Source: an uncultured Pseudomonadota bacterium
GTDB lineage: Bacteria; Pseudomonadota; Gammaproteobacteria; Burkholderiales; SG8-41
Assembly: GCA_946885605.1 (NCBI GenBank)
Contig: CAMPGR010000108.1
Coordinates: 1 to 13,198, forward strand
Direction: 5' to 3'
DNA length: 13,198 bases
Shown here: piece after piece, positions 1 through 6,755 of the stretch
Layout of the letters: the number at the start of each line of letters is the position of its first letter
Position numbering within the stretch: the stretch's first letter is position 1
Program-made: the position numbers and the translations under genes
The notes under the pieces: generated by a model
The model's input: the letters and a program-made list of their open reading frames with translations, nothing else
Told to the model about the DNA's origin: nothing
Database searches by the model: none

Positions 1-33
1 GTGGGGATGGGGTGAATTCAAGTCTCGAGAGCA

Positions 34-1032
34 TCAATCGAGGCGCAGCAGGCGTGCGGCGTTTCCCCACAGGATCTGGCTGCGTTGCGTCGCGTCGAGC
101 GATTTCATGCCGCACACGAGGGAGACGGGGTCGTTGTAGGCGATATCGAAGCAGTAGTCGCTGCCCATCATGATGCGGTCCGCCCCGACCAGCCCCACGA
201 GCTCATCCATGATTTCCTCCGAATAGCTGATCGTGTCGTAGGTGAAGCGCTTCAAGTAGGCGCTCGGCGGCTGCGGGATCGTCTTGCACTCGGGCCGCGT
301 CCTGAACGCCTGATCGAGCCGGCCGCGCAGGATGGGAAGCGTCCCGCCGGCATGCGGCAGGCTCACATCGAGCTTGGGAAAGGCGTCGAGCACGCCGCCG
401 AAAATGAGATGGCACGCGGCTATGGCAGTGTCCGTCGGATTGCCGATCGTGTTGATCAGGTAATACTGCTTGAGCCGCTCGTTGTTGATCATCATCGGGT
501 GCAGGAAGATCGGCAGTCCCAGATCCGCGATGCGCTCGTACACCGGGAAGAAGCTGCGGTCGGACAGCTCGCGATCCCGTACGGCAGTCGCCATGTAGAT
601 GCCGCGTATGCCGGGCAGCTTCGCCGCGCGTTCGAGCTCTTCGAGCGCGAGATGCGGATTCTGGAACGGCAGGCAGGCGAAGCCGATGAAACGGTCGGGA
701 TGGGCGCGATGCGCGGCGCTCACCGCATCGTTGAACGCGACGCAGAGCTTCATCGAAAGATCGTCGTCCGCCCAGTACACCATCGGCTGGGTGAGCGAGA
801 GCGCGTGCATGCCCACGCCCTGCCGGTCCATGATGGAGAGCCTTTCGTTGAAATCCATGAACGCCGGCGTGATCGGGCCTGTGCGCAGCAGAAGCCCGAC
901 CTGAATGAAGGTTGCGCCCGAGGCATCGGTGACGAGCGTTGTCCCGCAGCGCTTGCCGTGCTCGGCGATCAGGCGGATGTACGATTCGGGAAAGAAATGC
1001 GCGTGCGTGTCGATGGTCTGGGGGTGCGCCAT
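34..1032 (-). CDS. Amidohydrolase family protein (ACMSD-like, amidohydrolase 2)
   Basis: This 332-residue protein is a TIM-barrel metal-dependent hydrolase or decarboxylase of the amidohydrolase 2 group, which includes ACMSD and related 2,3-dihydroxybenzoate- and resorcylate-type decarboxylases. The expected metal ligands are visible: an N-terminal HxH (His10, His12 in DTHAHFFP), His178 (IFLHPM), His227 (LPHAGG) and Asp292 (GSDY). The C-terminus, GNAARLLRLD, is typical of the family. The ATG start is supported by a strong Shine-Dalgarno (AAGGAGG) about 8 bases upstream. It is the last gene of the leftward group, 46 bases behind the EVE-domain gene, so the two may share a transcript. The substrate cannot be read from the sequence. 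By family, it probably acts on an aromatic-ring or semialdehyde acid in the cytoplasm, but the neighbours do not form a catabolic pathway. Confidence 0.85.
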   Translation of the reverse strand: MAHPQTIDTHAHFFPESYIRLIAEHGKRCGTTLVTDASGATFIQVGLLLRTGPITPAFMDFNERLSIMDRQGVGMHALSLTQPMVYWADDDLSMKLCVAFNDAVSAAHRAHPDRFIGFACLPFQNPHLALEELERAAKLPGIRGIYMATAVRDRELSDRSFFPVYERIADLGLPIFLHPMMINNERLKQYYLINTIGNPTDTAIAACHLIFGGVLDAFPKLDVSLPHAGGTLPILRGRLDQAFRTRPECKTIPQPPSAYLKRFTYDTISYSEEIMDELVGLVGADRIMMGSDYCFDIAYNDPVSLVCGMKSLDATQRSQILWGNAARLLRLD

Positions 1033-1078
1033 GACATGCTCCTCCTTTGTCTGTCCTGGGCGGCGTGCGAAACACGCT

Positions 1079-1540
<462 letters not shown>

Positions 1541-1613
1541 AAAAAGCGGGAACGAAAGCCCCCCAAAAAAGCGGGAACGAAGGCCCCCCAAAAAAGCGGG
1601 AGCGAAGGCCCGC
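1541..1613 (-). repeat. Three tandem 24-25 bp terminator-like repeats
   Basis: Three head-to-tail units occupy 1541-1564, 1565-1589 and 1590-1613. On the plus strand each has an A-tract, then GCGGGAACGAA or GCGGGAGCGAA, then a C-rich end. Read on the minus strand, the direction of the flanking genes, each unit is a G-rich arm, a short loop containing TTCG, a CCCGC arm and five or six Ts. The unit farthest from the EVE gene can form a perfect 5-bp GCGGG/CCCGC stem followed by six Ts, which is a plausible intrinsic terminator. The other two carry one change in the left arm, so the stem has a mismatch. The last T-tract touches the EVE start codon. There are no spacers, so this is not a CRISPR array. 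Confidence 0.8.
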
Positions 1614-1639
1614 AAAATAGCGCTCGAACAATGAGCGAC

Positions 1640-1665
1640 AAAAAAAATGCGGCCAAGCCGCATTT
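1640..1665 (-). terminator. Intrinsic terminator of the 6S RNA
   Basis: On the minus strand a perfect 9-bp stem, AAATGCGGC pairing with GCCGCATTT, encloses a 3-base loop (1645-1665) and is followed by further Ts down to 1640. It lies directly behind the 3' end of the 6S RNA gene and should end that transcript. A weaker 5-bp hairpin (CGCTC/GAGCG, 1621-1637) follows it, then the tandem repeats. Confidence 0.85.
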
Positions 1666-1667
1666 CT

Positions 1668-1849
1668 CTTATAGGGACCCCCGCATGTGCCGTCAGGCCT
1701 GCATCTTGAACCAGAGGTTCAAGGTGGTCGCCTTCCGAGCCCCTTCAGGCGCTTCCGTGTCGGACGCGCACACCGGAACTGCTTGAGTCGGCAACCATGT
1801 TACAAGTTGGTTCAGAGAATCTAAGACCTAAACGGACACTGCAGGGGAA
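1668..1849 (-). ncRNA. ssrS: 6S RNA
   Basis: This is the 6S RNA, which binds the housekeeping RNA polymerase holoenzyme by imitating an open promoter and lowers its activity in stationary phase. The most telling part is the conserved 3' hairpin CTTGAACC-TCT-GGTTCAAG (about 1709-1727), followed by a GCAGGCCTGACGGCAC segment very like the E. coli one. The ends pair as expected for the closing stem: CCCCTGCA near the 5' end with TGCGGGG near the 3' end. An apical hairpin with TTCCGGTGT and ACACGGAA arms lies in between. The gene sits immediately downstream of zapA, its standard place in proteobacteria. The exact ends are estimated from the terminal stem. A weak promoter candidate overlaps the last codons of zapA, so the RNA may come from its own start or from processing of the zapA transcript. 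Confidence 0.9.
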
Positions 1850-1852
1850 GCT

Positions 1853-2164
1853 TTAAAACAGTTCATCCTGATCGGACATCAACTGATCAAGCACGTTTTC
1901 CATGCGGGCCATTTTACGCTTTATGTCCGCGATGTCAAAACCGCCGCCCACCTTCGTGGTGAGCAATTCGTGCGCGATGTTGAGCGCCGCCATGATGGCA
2001 ATCCGTTCCACCCCGAGGACTTTTCCGCCAGCGCGTATCTCCTGCATCTTGCGGTTCAAGTATTCCACCGCTTCGAGCAGGCCCTTCTGCTCTTCCTCCG
2101 GGCACGCAACGCGAAACTCCCTCCCCATGATATTGATCTGGAGGCCTTTTGATTCGGCATTCAT
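1853..2164 (-). CDS. zapA: Cell division protein ZapA
   Basis: ZapA is a cytoplasmic protein that crosslinks and stabilises FtsZ filaments at the division ring. The 103-residue length fits the family (E. coli about 109). The N-terminus LQINIMGREFRVACPEEEQKGLLEAVEYLNRKMQEIR is the typical ZapA globular head, and the segment ERIAIMAALNIAHELL begins the long helix that continues as a coiled coil through KRKMARMENVLDQLMSDQDELF. The start codon overlaps the stop of the upstream zapB-like gene in an ATGA, and an AGAGGA Shine-Dalgarno lies about 5 bases before it. The pair is therefore translationally coupled and driven from the promoter upstream of the zapB-like gene. The 6S RNA gene begins a few bases after the stop codon. 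Confidence 0.95.
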   Translation of the reverse strand: MNAESKGLQINIMGREFRVACPEEEQKGLLEAVEYLNRKMQEIRAGGKVLGVERIAIMAALNIAHELLTTKVGGGFDIADIKRKMARMENVLDQLMSDQDELF

Positions 2165-2361
2165 GCGTCCTCTTCGGGGAGCTGATTGAGCAGGTTCTCG
2201 AGCCGGCTCGTCGCGCTGTCGATTTTCTGTTCGAGCCGCTGGTTTTCGTTGAGCACCGCAGCGAGCTGCTGGCGCAGGTGGTGGTTGTCGGCACGCAGCC
2301 GCTGGCAGTACTCGGCCACCTGGCTGATCTTCTGTTCGAGCGATTTGAGCTCCGCGTCCAT
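2161..2361 (-). CDS. ZapB-like small coiled-coil protein (TIGR02449 type)
   Basis: This 66-residue protein is almost entirely one predicted coiled coil (LKSLEQKISQVAEYCQRL, then LRQQLAAVLNENQRLEQKI, then SRLENLLNQL), with regular heptad leucines and an acidic tail EEDA. Small proteins of this kind, upstream of zapA in beta- and gammaproteobacteria, are annotated as TIGR02449 or ZapB-like and are inferred to take part in Z-ring organisation with ZapA. The ATG at 2361 is chosen. A longer TTG-initiated form would begin inside the -35 element of the promoter at 2368-2397. That promoter leaves only 6 bases between its -10 box and this ATG, so the mRNA is probably leaderless or nearly so. The stop codon overlaps the zapA start. 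Confidence 0.8.
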   Translation of the reverse strand: MDAELKSLEQKISQVAEYCQRLRADNHHLRQQLAAVLNENQRLEQKIDSATSRLENLLNQLPEEDA

Positions 2362-2367
2362 CGCAAC

Positions 2368-2397
2368 ACTATAGAAGCAAAAATTTCGCTGCGTCAA
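2368..2397 (-). promoter_or_regulatory. Sigma70-type promoter of the zapB-like/zapA genes
   Basis: The minus strand shows TTGACG (2392-2397), an 18-base spacer and TATAGT (2368-2373), close to the housekeeping consensus. Only GTTGCG separates the -10 box from the ATG, so the start of transcription should fall on or next to the start codon. The -35 box faces the divergent btuB promoter 16 bases away. Confidence 0.7.
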
Positions 2398-2413
2398 CTG
2401 ATAAGGTCAAATT

Positions 2414-2442
2414 TTGAATGTGGTTTGTAGGGCTGCTAGAAT
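2414..2442 (+). promoter_or_regulatory. Sigma70-type promoter of the B12 riboswitch/btuB transcript
   Basis: TTGAAT (2414-2419) and TAGAAT (2437-2442) are separated by 17 bases. The expected start, about 2449-2450, coincides with the first bases of the cobalamin riboswitch, which supports the call. The promoter is divergent from that of the zapB-like gene. Confidence 0.65.
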
Positions 2443-2448
2443 GCCGTG

Positions 2449-2694
2449 CGTGGTGGTTCGCGCGCGCTATCCGTAAGCGCGCGTAATCCACACGCGGACG
2501 CGGGTGCCCGCGCCGGGAGCGAACCGGCCGGGTTGAACGGGAAACAGGTGCAAGGCCTGTGCTGCCCCCGCAACGGTAAGCGTGAGTGGGTTTGCCTGAG
2601 GCGCTTTCGCATGGAAGCGCCTGGCCACTGAGCGCAATCGCGCTCGGGAAGGCGGTGAACTCGAAAACGCGCGAGCCCGTATACCGGCCTGGTC
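2449..2694 (+). promoter_or_regulatory. Cobalamin (B12) riboswitch
   Basis: The leader of the receptor gene carries the hallmarks of the class I cobalamin aptamer in order. These are a GAACGGGAAACAGGTGCAA segment (2535-2553), CCCCCGCAACGGTAAGCG (2565-2582), GCCACTGAGCG with CTCGGGAAGGCGG (about 2624-2655), and the B12 box AGCCCGTATACCGGCC (2674-2689). Binding of adenosylcobalamin or a related form is expected to reduce expression of the downstream uptake receptor. The output element is probably the short hairpin over the start codon just behind the aptamer. No intrinsic terminator is visible, so control is likely at translation. The aptamer boundaries are approximate. Confidence 0.93.
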
Positions 2695-2697
2695 CGC

Positions 2698-2716
2698 AAG
2701 GGGATGGATGCATCCC
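2698..2716 (+). promoter_or_regulatory. Start-codon hairpin, likely riboswitch output
   Basis: GGGATG (2701-2706) and CATCCC (2711-2716) form a perfect 6-bp stem with a GATG loop that holds the ATG at 2708. The SD-like AAGGGG (2698-2703) overlaps the left arm. Formation of this hairpin would hide both the ribosome site and the start codon. That matches the translational control known for many B12 riboswitches. The coupling to the aptamer is inference. Confidence 0.45.
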
Positions 2717-4843
2717 GTTCCAATGGCGCACGCGGCGGGCGTGCACGCGAGGAAGAAAGTGGCGCTCTCGATGCGGAGCGCGGCGCTCGCCGTGCTCGGG
2801 GCCGCAAATGGAGCCGTCGCGGCCGACCCTCCCCTGACGCGCGGCGAAGAAGTGGTGGTCACGGCGACCCGCTTTCCCGGGCAGATCGTCGCAACTCCGG
2901 TCAACGTGAGCGTGATCACGGCGGAAGACATACGCGCGAGCGCCGCGCGCACCGTGCCCGATCTCCTGGCCGAGCAACCGGGCATCACGCTGCACGATCT
3001 CTTCGGCAACAACGCTGCCTCGACGGTGGTCGATCTGCGCGGCTTCGGCGCGACCGGCGGGCAGAACACGCTGATTCTCATCGATGGACGGCGCGCCGGC
3101 GATATCGATCTCTCGGGCGTGCAGTGGTCCGCCGTCCCGCTGTCCGCGATCGAGCGCATCGAGATCGTGCGCGGCAGCGGCAGCGTACTCTACGGAGACG
3201 GCGCGACTGGTGGCGTGATCAACATCATCACCAAATCGCCGTTCGCGCTGTCGAACGGCGTCGTTGCGGGCGGGCGCATCGGAAGCTACGCGACCAGCGA
3301 AGTGCACGCGAGCGCCAACTATGCGAGCGCCCGCGCCGGCATCAACATCGGGGCGGCGAACTTCGAGTCGGACGGTTACCGCGCGAACAACCATAACCGG
3401 CAGGCAACGGCGCAGGCCGATTTACGCTGGCTCACCGACAACGGCAGCATCGATTTCAAGCTCGGCGCCGATCGCCAGGGCATCCGCCTGCCCGGCGCGC
3501 GCGCCGTCCAGCCTTCCGCCGGGGTGAACGAGCTTGCGGCCAACCGTCGCGGAACGAGCACCCCGCTCGACTATGCTCAGCGCGACGGCAATCGCGCAAC
3601 GCTCGACTGGCACCATACGGTCGCACTGGGAGAGTTCACGCTGGGCTTCGGCTGGCGCGACAAGGCGCAGCGCTCGTATTTCGATTTCAGCGGATTTCCG
3701 GATTTTCGAACGATCGATCTCGACGTGCGTTCCTTCACGCCGCGCGCGAGGGTTCGCCACGGGCTTTTCGGCAGCGCCAGCACCCTCGTCGGCGGGTTCG
3801 ACTGGTACCGCTGGGACTATCAATTGCGCCGATCGAATTCGCCCGCGAATATTAGCCGCCCGATCAACACGGTCGCGGCGGTTCAGGAGAACCAAGCCTT
3901 CTACCTGCACAACACGGCGCGCTTCGGCGATCGATTCACGTTGACCGCCGGAGCGCGCATCGAGCGCCTCGCGCTCGACGCGGCCGATGCCTTCGATCCC
4001 ACCGCACCGGGGAGCGCTTTCGACCCGGGCGCGATGGCGGGCGCGCAGCGCGAGACCGAGCACGCCTACGAGGCCGGCGTGCGCTATCAGCTCGATCGCG
4101 CTTCCGCGCTCATCGGCAAGATCGGTCGCAGCTACCGCTTCGCGACGGTGGACGAGATCTACGAAACCTCGCCGCGCTTCGAGAACGAGTTCCAGTTCCT
4201 GAAGCCCCAGACGGCGCGCGACTATGAGCTCGGATACGAAGTGCGCACGCGAAGCGCATCGCTGCGGGCGGCCCTCTTTCAGATCGACGTCAACGACGAA
4301 ATTCACCTCGACCCGTTTACAACGGGCGTCGGCAACACCAATCTTCCTCCGTCACGACGCCGCGGAGTCGAGTTCGAAGCGCGCTGGCCGCTGCATCGCG
4401 CGTTCACCGCCACGTTCGCGTACGCGTACACCGACGCGAGGTTTCGCGGCGGTGTGCTTTCCGGGAGCGCGTTCACGCAACAGAACGTGCCCATTGCGGG
4501 AAAGGAGGTGCCGCTCGTGCCGCGGCACAAGGCGCGCGTCGGCGCGAGCTGGGCGATCGACGCGAGGACGCGCCTCAACGCATCCCTCAACTATGTCAGC
4601 CGCCAGTTCATGGACAACGACGAGGGCAATACGCTCGGTGCGACCATTCCGTCGTACACCGTCGTCGATCTGAAGCTCGTGCACGAACGCAAGCGGCTGC
4701 GTCTCGGCGCAGCGGTCAACAATCTCGCCAACGAGAAGTACTACAACTATGCCGTGCGGAGCCAGTTCGTGGCCGACCGCTACAACGCCTATCCGCTGCC
4801 CGAGCGCAGCTACACGTTGACGCTCGAATACGCGTTCCCTTAG
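2708..4843 (+). CDS. btuB: BtuB-like TonB-dependent vitamin B12 receptor
   Basis: This 711-residue outer-membrane receptor is expected to import cobalamin using energy from TonB. After a signal peptide (basic RKK, then hydrophobic AALAVLGAA, cleavage near AVA|AD at residue 38) comes a TonB box, EEVVVTATR (47-55). The plug domain follows (about 56-180, with VPDLLAEQPGI, LRGFG, LILIDGRR, IERIEIVRGSGSVLYGDGATGGVINIIT). The rest is a beta-barrel ending in YTLTLEYAFP. Assignment to B12 rests on the riboswitch upstream and the BtuB-like plug. No btuCDF or cobalamin synthesis genes are in the window. The start is uncertain. The ATG at 2708 has AAGGGG 4 bases upstream, an ATG at 2723 is also in frame, and a GTG at 2759 has the better spaced AGGA-rich site, though it would shorten the basic part of the signal peptide. 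Confidence 0.88.
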   Translation: MHPVPMAHAAGVHARKKVALSMRSAALAVLGAANGAVAADPPLTRGEEVVVTATRFPGQIVATPVNVSVITAEDIRASAARTVPDLLAEQPGITLHDLFGNNAASTVVDLRGFGATGGQNTLILIDGRRAGDIDLSGVQWSAVPLSAIERIEIVRGSGSVLYGDGATGGVINIITKSPFALSNGVVAGGRIGSYATSEVHASANYASARAGINIGAANFESDGYRANNHNRQATAQADLRWLTDNGSIDFKLGADRQGIRLPGARAVQPSAGVNELAANRRGTSTPLDYAQRDGNRATLDWHHTVALGEFTLGFGWRDKAQRSYFDFSGFPDFRTIDLDVRSFTPRARVRHGLFGSASTLVGGFDWYRWDYQLRRSNSPANISRPINTVAAVQENQAFYLHNTARFGDRFTLTAGARIERLALDAADAFDPTAPGSAFDPGAMAGAQRETEHAYEAGVRYQLDRASALIGKIGRSYRFATVDEIYETSPRFENEFQFLKPQTARDYELGYEVRTRSASLRAALFQIDVNDEIHLDPFTTGVGNTNLPPSRRRGVEFEARWPLHRAFTATFAYAYTDARFRGGVLSGSAFTQQNVPIAGKEVPLVPRHKARVGASWAIDARTRLNASLNYVSRQFMDNDEGNTLGATIPSYTVVDLKLVHERKRLRLGAAVNNLANEKYYNYAVRSQFVADRYNAYPLPERSYTLTLEYAFP

Positions 4844-4852
4844 TTAGAGGGC

Positions 4853-4882
4853 CTGACATAGGTGATCCAGGTTCACTATATT
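4853..4882 (+). promoter_or_regulatory. Candidate promoter of msbA
   Basis: CTGACA (4853-4858), an 18-base spacer and TATATT (4877-4882) match the housekeeping consensus at five of six positions in each box. The element begins 9 bases after the btuB stop and would give a leader of about 45 bases before the msbA GTG. No terminator is visible between btuB and msbA, so read-through is also possible. Confidence 0.45.
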
Positions 4883-4933
4883 AGGCACTCTTAGTTTTTT
4901 CATTTCCCGGGGAAGTTTGCTATTGTTCGCGTC

Positions 4934-6694
4934 GTGAAAACGACCTCCGGAACCGGGCTTTATCTGCGGCTGCTGCGCTATGTCGCGCCGTATCGCGGTG
5001 CATTCGCGGTGGGGCTCGTTGGGATGGTCGTCGTCGCCGCGACCGAGCCGGTACTCCCCGCGATCATGAAGCCGCTGCTCGACGGCATCTTCGTCGAGAA
5101 GGACGAAGCAATCATGCGCTGGATGCCACTCATCATCATCGCGCTCTTCGTCGTGCGCGGGCTCGCCGAGTATGCCGCCACCTTCTGCATCAACTGGGTG
5201 GGCAACAAGGTCGTGATGGATCTGCGGGGCGCGATGTTCGCGCGGCTGCTGCAGCTGCCAACGCCCTACTACGACGACCGCGCTTCCGGCAATCTCATCT
5301 CGAAGCTCACGTACGACGTCGCACAGGTGACCACCGCGGCGACCAGCGTGCTCACGGTGATCTTCAAGGACACGCTCGCGATGGTCGGGCTCCTCGCGTG
5401 GATGCTGTGGCTCAACTGGAAGCTGACGCTGCTTGCGCTCGTCATGACGCCGATCGTGGTGTGGGTGGTGCGCAGGATCGGCGTGCGGCTGCGCGCGTCG
5501 AGCCGCGACGTACAACGGGGGATGGGGGAGGTCACCCAGGTGCTGCAGGAGACGATCGAGGGCCACAAGGTCGTGAAGCTCTTCGGCGGCCAGCGTTACG
5601 AAGCGAGCCGCTTCAACGAGCAGGCGAACCGGGTGCGGCGCTACATGATGAAACAGGTCGCAGCCTCCGCCGCGAGCGTGCCCATCATGCAGCTCATCGC
5701 CGCCGTTGCGCTCGCCGTCATGGTTTATCTCGCGACAATGCAGTCGAGCGCTGCGGAAATCACGGTCGGCGGGTTCGGTTCGTTCGTCGCCGCGATGCTC
5801 ATGCTGAATGCGCCGCTCAAGCGCATCACCAGCGTGAACGAGCCTCTTCAACGCGGGCTCGCCGCGGCGGAAAGCATATTCGAGCTCCTCGACCAGGACG
5901 CGGAAACGGACGGCGGCACGGTCGGGCTCGCGCGCGCGCGCGGCGAGATCCGTTTCGAACGGGTGAGCTTCCGTTACGGCGACTCGCCCAATCTCGCGCT
6001 CGATGGGATCAATCTCACCATTGCGCCAGGAGAGACGCTGGCGCTCGTCGGCGCATCCGGGAGCGGCAAGACGACGCTGGTGAATCTGGTGCCGCGCTTT
6101 TACCGCCCCACGCGCGGACGCCTGCTGCTCGACGGGCACGATCTCGCGGAAGTGAGCCTCGCGAGCCTGCGCGCCAACATCGCGCTCGTGAGCCAGGACG
6201 TGGTGCTCTTCAACGACACCGTCGCAGCCAATATCGCATACGGTGCGATGAACGTCGCCTCGCGCGACGAAGTGATTGCGGCGGCCGAGGCGGCTCACGC
6301 GATGGAATTCATCGAGAAGATGCCCGAAGGCCTCGACACGCTGGTGGGTGAGAATGGCGTGAAGCTTTCCGGCGGACAGCGCCAGCGCCTTGCGATCGCC
6401 CGGGCGCTGCTCAAGAACGCGCCGGTGCTCATACTCGATGAGGCGACCTCCGCCCTCGACTCGGAATCCGAGCGCCACGTGCAGGCCGCACTCGAGACGC
6501 TCATGCAGGGTCGCACGACAATCGTCGTCGCCCATCGGCTCTCGACGGTGGAGGGCGCCGACCGGATCGTCGTGCTCGATCACGGCCGGATCGTGGAGAT
6601 GGGCACGCATCGCGCGCTGCTCGAGCGCGATGGCGTGTACGCGAAGCTCTATCGCATCCAGTTTGCCGATCAGGCCGCCGCGTTGGTGCAGTGA
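4934..6694 (+). CDS. msbA: Lipid A export ABC transporter MsbA (permease/ATPase)
   Basis: This 586-residue half-transporter matches the usual MsbA length (E. coli 582). As a homodimer in the inner membrane it flips lipid A-core from the cytoplasmic to the periplasmic leaflet. The membrane domain covers residues 10-310 and contains PTPYYDDRASGNLISKLTYDV and the coupling-helix region. The ATPase has Walker A GASGSGKT (373-380), Q-loop Gln421, signature LSGGQ (478-482), Walker B VLILDE (498-503) and H-loop His534, all intact. It starts with GTG, and no good Shine-Dalgarno lies close to it. No waaA or lpxK, frequent msbA neighbours, is present. The convergent operon on the other side encodes LPS core and O-antigen enzymes, which fits a lipid A-core flippase rather than a drug exporter. 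The two functions are hard to separate by sequence alone. Confidence 0.88.
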   Translation: MKTTSGTGLYLRLLRYVAPYRGAFAVGLVGMVVVAATEPVLPAIMKPLLDGIFVEKDEAIMRWMPLIIIALFVVRGLAEYAATFCINWVGNKVVMDLRGAMFARLLQLPTPYYDDRASGNLISKLTYDVAQVTTAATSVLTVIFKDTLAMVGLLAWMLWLNWKLTLLALVMTPIVVWVVRRIGVRLRASSRDVQRGMGEVTQVLQETIEGHKVVKLFGGQRYEASRFNEQANRVRRYMMKQVAASAASVPIMQLIAAVALAVMVYLATMQSSAAEITVGGFGSFVAAMLMLNAPLKRITSVNEPLQRGLAAAESIFELLDQDAETDGGTVGLARARGEIRFERVSFRYGDSPNLALDGINLTIAPGETLALVGASGSGKTTLVNLVPRFYRPTRGRLLLDGHDLAEVSLASLRANIALVSQDVVLFNDTVAANIAYGAMNVASRDEVIAAAEAAHAMEFIEKMPEGLDTLVGENGVKLSGGQRQRLAIARALLKNAPVLILDEATSALDSESERHVQAALETLMQGRTTIVVAHRLSTVEGADRIVVLDHGRIVEMGTHRALLERDGVYAKLYRIQFADQAAALVQ

Positions 6695-6755
6695 GCCAGG
6701 CCGTTCGAGAGCAGAACACGCTGCTGCGAGCCAAAGTGCAGGGCTACGCCGACAT

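Noticed and set aside
1541..1613. Possible CRISPR array
   Set aside because: The units are directly adjacent with no spacers and carry terminator-like structure.
1541..1663. N-terminal extension of the EVE protein by 41 residues
   Set aside because: The extension would be translated from the tandem repeats and the 6S terminator, and the family starts at MRYWLLKSEP.
2362..2397. Longer zapB-like protein starting at a TTG (MTQRNF...)
   Set aside because: The TTG is part of the -35 box of the gene's own promoter, so it would not be in the mRNA.
2369..3394. Minus-strand 341-codon open frame across the riboswitch and btuB start
   Set aside because: It is antisense to a well-supported riboswitch and receptor, and the translation is low-complexity and Arg-rich.
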